From positions 97,135-161,134 of the forward strand of contig MEHQ01004251.1 of the NCBI GenBank assembly GCA_008828725.1: DNA of 64,000 nucleotides. Reading direction: 5' to 3'. Under the pieces are notes generated by a model, which saw only the letters and a list, made by a program, of their open reading frames with translations, had not been told where the DNA came from and did not search any database. Numbering within the stretch: the stretch's first letter is position 1; each line of letters opens with the position of its first letter. The stretch is from Saccharina japonica. Its lineage: Eukaryota; Sar; Phaeophyceae; Laminariales; Laminariaceae. The position numbers and the translations under genes were made by a program. Positions 61,601-64,000 of the stretch are shown piece after piece.

Positions 61601-62937
61601 ATATATTACATAGGTTTTTTTTGGTAGTCTTATCCCCTTGGGATATTTGTTTGGGGGGTATGTGATGGTGTAAGCATGATAGGCGCGTGCTCCGAGAGAG
61701 GGACGGAGGGGTGGAGAGAGGGGGGAGAGAGGGGGGAGGGTGTTCCCATGTCATGCATGGCCGTAGTCGCATGACCATAGACCCTCGCATCCCTACAATG
61801 TCGCAAGGGAGCACGTCGCATTTTCACCAACCAGGCAGGCATGGGTTGCACCAAGCCTTAAAGCTCCGTGTAGTGTTTGGTAGGGGGGGGGGGGGTATGT
61901 GATGGTGGACGTTTGATAGGCGCGTGTTCCAAACCGACTCGTGTGGTTGTTGTTCGTGCGTCGTGGGGGTTGGGTGAGGAATGAGCCGCATTTGACGAGG
62001 GCCTGGGTTTGATTTGAGGTATTTCCCTGCGAGGCCTGCATGCAGTGTAAGGGGTGAGGGGGTGAGTGCGGGAAAGTGCGGTGTGATTCCTAGAAGGTGG
62101 AAGGCCTATCAGATTTGAACGTTGCGCCGCGGTAGTACTGGTGTTGCTGTGTTGAACCCCGGGTTTCCCAGGGGGCTGCGTGTGTGACGGCGTGTGAATC
62201 CAAAGCAAGGCAATTCTAGACAAAAGCAAGGCAAGGCAAAAGGAATGAAAAAAACACAAGCAAAAGCAAAGCACAAGCACAGCAAAAGTAAGGCGAAAAG
62301 AAAAAGACTGCTGCGGGAGTTCGTATTGTTAAGGATGCCTTCGAGCCAGGGCGTCGTCGGGGTACATACTGTCCTTTATAAAAAGTGTGTATTTTATGTA
62401 TCCGTTCTACCGTCAGCGATTCATTTTGGGACGATTTCGGTTGTTCTCTGCTGTCTCGAAAGCCTGTGGCCACAGAACTTGTACGTATCTCATCTCGTTG
62501 GGTGTGTGGATGTCGTTGGACGTTGTAGGCAGGAAAAACGCCATAATGTCAAGACAAAACCACACATACACACCTATGTTTAGGTATCGTACCAGGTACA
62601 TGTTACGGAGGACCAAAATACATAGGGGACCTACGATACACGCTTATTTCCCTAATTTTCCTAACAATATTTGGTGATAGCACCTACGGGACACTCAAAA
62701 ACCTACGAATACATTTCCCTATTTTTACCATCAATCAATATTTGGTCCTATTCACTATGGTCCCTCGTAAGTACTCCTATGTCCTGACGGGTGCCGTCGC
62801 CCCCTCCCCCCCCCCCTCCCTCCCCCCCCTCTCCATTTCTCCTTTCCTGTAGGTCGTAACCTCGTGAGCTTCTTGTGGAAAAACATCTGTCGCGCAACAT
62901 CGTCCGATACATCAACCTGCCCATTGAAGAGCTCAAG
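43240..62937 (+). CDS. BLMH: Bleomycin hydrolase, peptidase C1-like (partial; 3' end beyond right edge)
   Basis: Papain-like cysteine aminopeptidase of the bleomycin hydrolase family (Gal6/BLMH, Pfam Peptidase_C1_2). Family members form hexameric barrels in the cytoplasm, trim peptides and inactivate bleomycin. Joined exons give DPKLRLAQ-NAVTRVDVRDV, VTDQKQTGRCWIFAAMNVMR with the catalytic Cys at 55871-55873, SQSYLFFWDKFEKCNYFLEN, LDGRLVQHLL, DGGQWDMVTNLIAKYGVVPK, TPLEFYDDF, SIINDPRNPYHK and YINLPIEELK. All line up in order with the family. About 344 residues are coded here against a usual 450-480; the catalytic His and Asn exons are not in the window. Exons: 43240-43448, 50552-50645, 55835-55948, 56780-56915, 58356-58449, 59686-59812, 61239-61427, 62869-62937. 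The start ATG is the first in frame; a second Met is at 43258. The N-terminus is about 40 residues longer than usual, with a KRPRF basic patch. Confidence 0.93.
44320..46570. mobile_element. hAT-like non-autonomous DNA transposon, 2251 bp
   Basis: Ends TAAGCTCTAGCGGCTAAGAC and its inverse GTCTTAGCCGCTAAGGCTTA. Flanks GGTGAGAG at 44312-44319 and 46571-46578 are identical, an 8-bp target duplication as hAT elements make. Subterminal regions are crowded with TGTCTTA/TAAGACA words in both senses, like transposase-binding arrays. No transposase ORF recognised. A 40-bp word (gtcttattttcgta-gg) occurs twice inside, at about 44422 and 45450. Confidence 0.85.
46657..47935. mobile_element. TIR element (GGGCAATAACC family), about 1.28 kb
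   Basis: Ends GGGCAATAACCAAAAACGGG and CCCGTTTTTGGTTATTGCCC, perfect over 20 bp. Subterminal aaaacgggtacat repeats. Same plan as the 51738 element (GGGCAGCGGCCAAAAA, then ggtatacc). No coding capacity seen and no clear target duplication. Confidence 0.82.
49425..49764 (-). mobile_element. tRNA-derived SINE, copy C
   Basis: Minus strand: CGGTCGCCCCGATGGTCTAG (box A) and GGGGTTCAAATCTCCC (box B), then the shared body; tail ends in a CT-rich (plus strand) decayed region rather than poly-A. Confidence 0.87.
50229..50415. mobile_element. Two R6 palindromic MITEs
   Basis: Copy 1 50229-50311 (tggccgggaatttaaggacc / ggtccttacttttccgtcca); copy 2 50326-50412 (accctgacccgaaatataag / ccttctattcgggggcagag). 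They sit 140-320 bp upstream of BLMH exon 2. Confidence 0.82.
50552..50645 (+). CDS. BLMH: BLMH exon 2
   Basis: 94 nt after acceptor gttttgcag. With the split Gln it reads QNAVTRVDVRDVLMRRDVSN then SFNHNYSVKVAQ. Donor gtatga; an alternative donor gtcgcc nine bases earlier is possible. It lies 7.1 kb from exon 1 but fits both phase and alignment. Confidence 0.85.
51246..51450. repeat. AAAAACGTACCGTG minisatellite, in two blocks
   Basis: Three units at 51250-51300, four to five at 51383-51450, each followed by aataatgcgccgcc. The blocks look like a duplicated 130-bp segment. Confidence 0.88.
51738..52365. mobile_element. MULE-like non-autonomous element with 9-bp target duplication
   Basis: Ends GGGCAGCGGCCAAAAA and TTTTTGGCCGCTGCCC; flanks TAGTTATTA at 51729-51737 and 52366-52374 are identical. 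A 9-bp duplication is usual for Mutator-like elements. An R5 repeat (52083-52252) lies inside, so R5 probably inserted later. Confidence 0.87.
52083..52252 (-). repeat. R5 dispersed repeat nested in the MULE-like element
   Basis: ccccttcgggattgtggttg, tgtcgcaagctgagaaggga, gtagccaccgggcgag. Confidence 0.75.
52614..52692. mobile_element. R6 palindromic MITE
   Basis: ccactctgtaccgaaattta / cttatattttggcacagagt gg; about 77 bp. Confidence 0.8.
52932..53036 (+). mobile_element. R1 MITE
   Basis: TGACGGAGGACCATAGTAAA ... TATTTATCATTGCCCCCCGT; TA on both sides. Confidence 0.87.
53255..53425. repeat. ATC/TCA microsatellite enclosing a perfect hairpin
   Basis: catcatcaccatcctcatca type repeats. Inside, ATGGGGTATGACCCTCCA and TGGAGGATCATACCCCAT (53335-53379) form a stem with one bulge. 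Confidence 0.85.
53730..53812. mobile_element. R6 palindromic MITE
   Basis: cactggccggaaatataagc / attatactcccacccagagt; diverged copy. Confidence 0.65.
54199..54254. repeat. Triplicated ATCTCCGGAGAACCAAC
   Basis: Three 20-bp units; TCTCCGGAGA is a perfect 10-bp palindrome. Confidence 0.9.
54576..54682 (+). mobile_element. R1 MITE, reverse interior
   Basis: TTACGAAGGACCATAGTAAA ... TTTACTATGGTCCCCCCGTG. Confidence 0.87.
54995..55345. repeat. Tandem duplication, unit about 173 bp
   Basis: Two units starting tcgatgggtagaa-t and containing acggttcagccctcttgggg, gttacaccacagacagcatt and cgagttacaacgcaagga; over 90% alike by eye. A third, partial copy is at 39715. Confidence 0.9.
55573..55640. 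repeat. CAG trinucleotide run
   Basis: cagcagcacagcaacagcag and agcagcagcagcagcag. Confidence 0.9.
55722..55814 (-). repeat. GTACTCAT repeat, subfamily a, supplying the C tract of an acceptor
   Basis: Plus strand: ggggtgcgtggtcaatggtc, aaatgactaaggcaagcaa, aaatgagtacg, then a long C tract (55784-55801) and cttctcccctacctttcccc. The BLMH exon 3 acceptor follows 20 bp later. Confidence 0.85.
55835..55948 (+). CDS. BLMH: BLMH exon 3: catalytic cysteine
   Basis: 114 nt, phase 0-0, reading ECKVTDQKQTGRCWIFAAMN then VMRPGVIEKFNLADDFEL. TDQKQTGRCW holds the oxyanion Gln and nucleophile Cys. The acceptor follows a long C tract that belongs to a GTACTCAT repeat copy; an alternative acceptor is nine bases downstream. 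Donor gtgggt. Confidence 0.95.
56634..56660. repeat. C tract in BLMH intron 3
   Basis: C run broken by single T; followed by an AACGA-rich stretch (56680-56760) up to exon 4. Confidence 0.85.
56780..56915 (+). CDS. BLMH: BLMH exon 4
   Basis: 136 nt after acceptor cgaacag: SQSYLFFWDKFEKCNYFLEN, then ELTADRPLDGRLVQHLL and KEPICDG with a split Gly. Donor gtgagc. Near-identical in pattern to human SQSYLFFWDK-E. Confidence 0.95.
56996..57246. mobile_element. TIR element, same family as 9099-9523
   Basis: Ends AGGGCCGTTATTCTCGGA and inverse CGAAATTAACGGCCCT (imperfect); inside AACAGGAAAAACAGGAACTA and TTTGGAAATCTAACAG. Lies in BLMH intron 4. Confidence 0.8.
58054..58159 (+). mobile_element. R1 MITE
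   Basis: TTACGGTGGGCCATAGTAAA ... TTTACTACGGTCCCCCGTAA with TA on both sides, in BLMH intron 4. Confidence 0.9.
58356..58449 (+). CDS. BLMH: BLMH exon 5
   Basis: 94 nt after acceptor ctcccgccag: QWDMVTNLIAKYGVVPKSVC then PESKTSSGSL plus two bases. Donor gtcagt was chosen because it joins exon 6 in phase and keeps the same length as human between PES and the next helix. A minisatellite starts at the donor itself. Confidence 0.92.
58450..58822. repeat. Minisatellite starting at the BLMH exon 5 donor
   Basis: gtcagtctgttggtt units, expanding to a 57-60 bp unit (ggttagaaggatggttctgt, tggttttaacggccagtcta) repeated about four times. Confidence 0.9.
58995..59135. repeat. GGGTG array
   Basis: ggggtggggtggggtggggt and variants on the sense strand of BLMH intron 5; G-quadruplex-prone. 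Confidence 0.9.
59250..59362. repeat. TTC run followed by GCT/GTT runs
   Basis: About 16 TTC triplets, then tgctgttgctgctt-type triplets. Confidence 0.95.
59686..59812 (+). CDS. BLMH: BLMH exon 6
   Basis: 127 nt after acceptor ccggcag: VNRFLTTKLREYALRLRNMI then AKGVTAEDLTKAKAGMMAEV and FK. It matches the family helix LN-KMREFC-RLRN. Donor gtgggg is followed by a G-rich run. Confidence 0.93.
59862..60010. repeat. Dispersed repeat R11 with CTAT run
   Basis: caacacctcggacggatcat, seven CTAT units, gtagcatctagttcct, then gatcccaacccaggaaacac. Homologue of 14632-14760. Confidence 0.65.
60392..60497 (+). mobile_element. R1 MITE
   Basis: TTCCGGAGGACCATAGTTAA ... TAACTATGGTCCCCCGTGA; TA follows on the right. 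Confidence 0.88.
60545..60642. mobile_element. R2-like MITE
   Basis: TTAACCCTTTTAGCACTG ... CCAGTCCTAAATGGGTCA, core cactctaattctaagtgttt. Confidence 0.75.
61070..61150. repeat. GCATC/GCACC pentamer repeat
   Basis: cgcatcgcatcgcatcata and caccccatcgcaccacatcg. Confidence 0.85.
61194..61219. repeat. 26-base C tract before the exon 7 acceptor
   Basis: Uninterrupted C run ending 19 bp before the acceptor, with gcctttctctcccttaaag between. Confidence 0.95.
61239..61427 (+). CDS. BLMH: BLMH exon 7
   Basis: 189 nt, phase 0-0: VLSVHFGPVPSPEAKFEWSL, then REMRTPLEFYDDF and QMVSIINDPRNPYHKY. TPLEFY and NDPR-P-HKY are family landmarks. The acceptor follows a 26-base C run; donor gtgcga is followed by a G run and a GTACTCAT repeat. 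Confidence 0.95.
61439..61520 (+). repeat. G tract plus GTACTCAT repeat, subfamily a, at the exon 7 donor
   Basis: G run from 61439, then GTACTCATTTGGTGCTTGCC, ATTGACCATGAATCCCTTTC, GAAACGGAGC. The repeat starts 25 bp after the donor. Confidence 0.88.
61738..61860 (+). repeat. GTACTCAT repeat, subfamily b, long form
   Basis: Here the first word is changed to gttcccatgtcatgcatggc; then ccctcgcatccctacaatg, gagcacgtcgcattttcacc and aaccaggcaggc. Confidence 0.82.
62603..62770 (+). mobile_element. R1 MITE, compound (two interiors)
   Basis: TTACGGAGGACCAAAATACA at left, an internal partial copy with caatatttggtgatagcacc, and TATTCACTATGGTCCCTCGT at right. Looks like one copy fused to or inserted in another. 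Confidence 0.8.
62869..62937 (+). CDS. BLMH: BLMH exon 8
   Basis: 69 nt reading LLVEKHLSRNIVRYINLPIE then ELK. The stronger-looking acceptor cctgtag 17 bases upstream would bring an in-frame stop, so I use the gtgag acceptor. The donor looks like AAG|GCAAGT, a classic GC-AG site. The family's NxVGG stretch seems shortened, so a small exon upstream may be missed. Rest of the gene is beyond 64000. Confidence 0.75.
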
Positions 62938-64000
62938 GCAAGTGTGTGCACACCGCATTATCTACCGCGCTCCTTCCGTCCCCCCCTCTACTGGCCAGCG
63001 CCCCCCCCGATACCCGCGATGGCGACGGGCTCGCCCGCGCTCCCGTGTTCTCTGGGCACACGCACGAACTCAAAACTGAAACAGGAAGACGCCTCTCGCG
63101 AACTCTAAAGTATATAGGCAAGAAAGAGAGAATGCAACGCTGAGCAAGTAATGACAGGAGGCGGTGTCGAAGTGGGAGCTCTGAGAGGCCAGGGATGAGC
63201 AATCTCTGGGCGAGATATTAGTAAGTAAGTCTATTGCGTAAGTATACACGTCGATGTAAAAAAATGTGGAACTATTCATCACGGAGAGGGCTATATAGCG
63301 GCAACCGAATAAAAAAAATCCCATGGTTTTGTTTTGGCAGAGAAGAGAGGGGAGCGGCTTTGGTTTTTCAACCGTTTCGAACGCAATGGGAAACTTTTTC
63401 ATTCTTATTTTTACTTTTTTTGTCGGAAAACTTTTTGTTTTTATTTTTATTGTCGGAAATTCGTGTGCGGCACTATACAGACAGATAGTTGTGCATGTAT
63501 GATATAAGTATCATGTGCGCAGAATGCGTAAAAAAAAACTATCGCGGTACGCAAGGAAAATAACAAAGACAAAAACAAAATTGTGCGGGAAAACATGTGC
63601 TGTACACTACAGGACACCCGAGTAAGAAACAAGAAAGCAGGCTCAGCCGCTTAATTTCTGTATTGTGGAAAGATTGGTAGTTTACACATTAGTTTTAAGA
63701 TCACGACTCTCAGATTTCTTGTTTTCCTCTGAATATCAGCCTGGCTTTCTTGTCAGCCTGTTTCTCATTAGGTGTCTTGCTACTGTATGTGTAATTGTCT
63801 TTGCGCAGAATCGCAGCAAAACAGCTCGCGGCACGCAAGGAAAAAAAAAAGGGGGGCGGGGGGGGGGGGGGGGGGCGAGGAAGTCTGTATTTGTTTCTCA
63901 TTTGCGCAGACTTTTACAGCCAAAACAACCGCGGCGATAATTTTCGTGTCCCTCTTTCTCTTGCACCCCCCCCCCCCCCCCGTCAACCGTACGTAGGTAT
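62938..64000. other. BLMH intron 8 or beyond; no coding sequence seen
   Basis: AT-rich to the edge, with G and C homopolymers at 63853-63873 and 63967-63981. Neither the family's catalytic His nor Asn motif is visible. Confidence 0.6.

Noticed and set aside
1-64000. LTR retrotransposon, LINE or autonomous transposase genes
   Set aside because: I looked for reverse transcriptase, integrase and DDE-type strings in the longer frames and saw none; all elements found appear non-autonomous.

Overview
Eukaryotic nuclear DNA with a compact gene content and a very high load of short repeats. GC-rich exons are separated by long, repeat-filled introns with GT-AG (once probably GC-AG) boundaries. The two recognisable genes, the DYRK subtype (plant/protist-like glycine loop), a mitochondrial-type SSU rRNA fragment, abundant CAG/CTG runs and many MITE-like elements fit a stramenopile alga, possibly a brown alga. 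That assignment is inference, not proof. One ambiguous base (n at 33860) marks a draft assembly.

Left third (about 1-23.2 kb): one gene on the minus strand, a DYRK-family dual-specificity protein kinase. I could join the kinase exons at base resolution and in phase: 11655-12255, 8879-9055, 4148-4324, 3331-3485, 1924-1981 and 706-774. A long low-complexity (Gly/Ser/acidic/Gln) N-terminal region is coded by further exons up to 23190. The end of the kinase domain lies left of the window.

Middle (about 23.2-43.2 kb): repeat-rich DNA with no gene I recognise. It holds minisatellites, a tRNA-derived SINE family, several MITE families and a strong hairpin. A possible small minus-strand ORF (42760-43188) lies head to head with the next gene.

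Right third (43.2-64 kb): a plus-strand bleomycin hydrolase gene (papain-like cysteine aminopeptidase). Eight exons are seen, from the start codon at 43240 to 62937. The catalytic Cys exon is present; the exons for the catalytic His and Asn must lie right of the window. Intron 1 is 7.1 kb and contains a 2.25-kb hAT-like element with an 8-bp target duplication.

The two genes have no evident functional link; they converge neither on a pathway nor on an operon. The most distinctive features are the mobile and structural DNA: a 'GTACTCAT' repeat superfamily beside G homopolymers and almost confined to introns, paired G-tract donors and C-tract acceptors, at least five SINE copies, a 12-member TA-flanked MITE family, a TTAACCC-ended element family that forms tandem arrays, several TIR elements with clear ends, and a nuclear copy of mitochondrial SSU rRNA.
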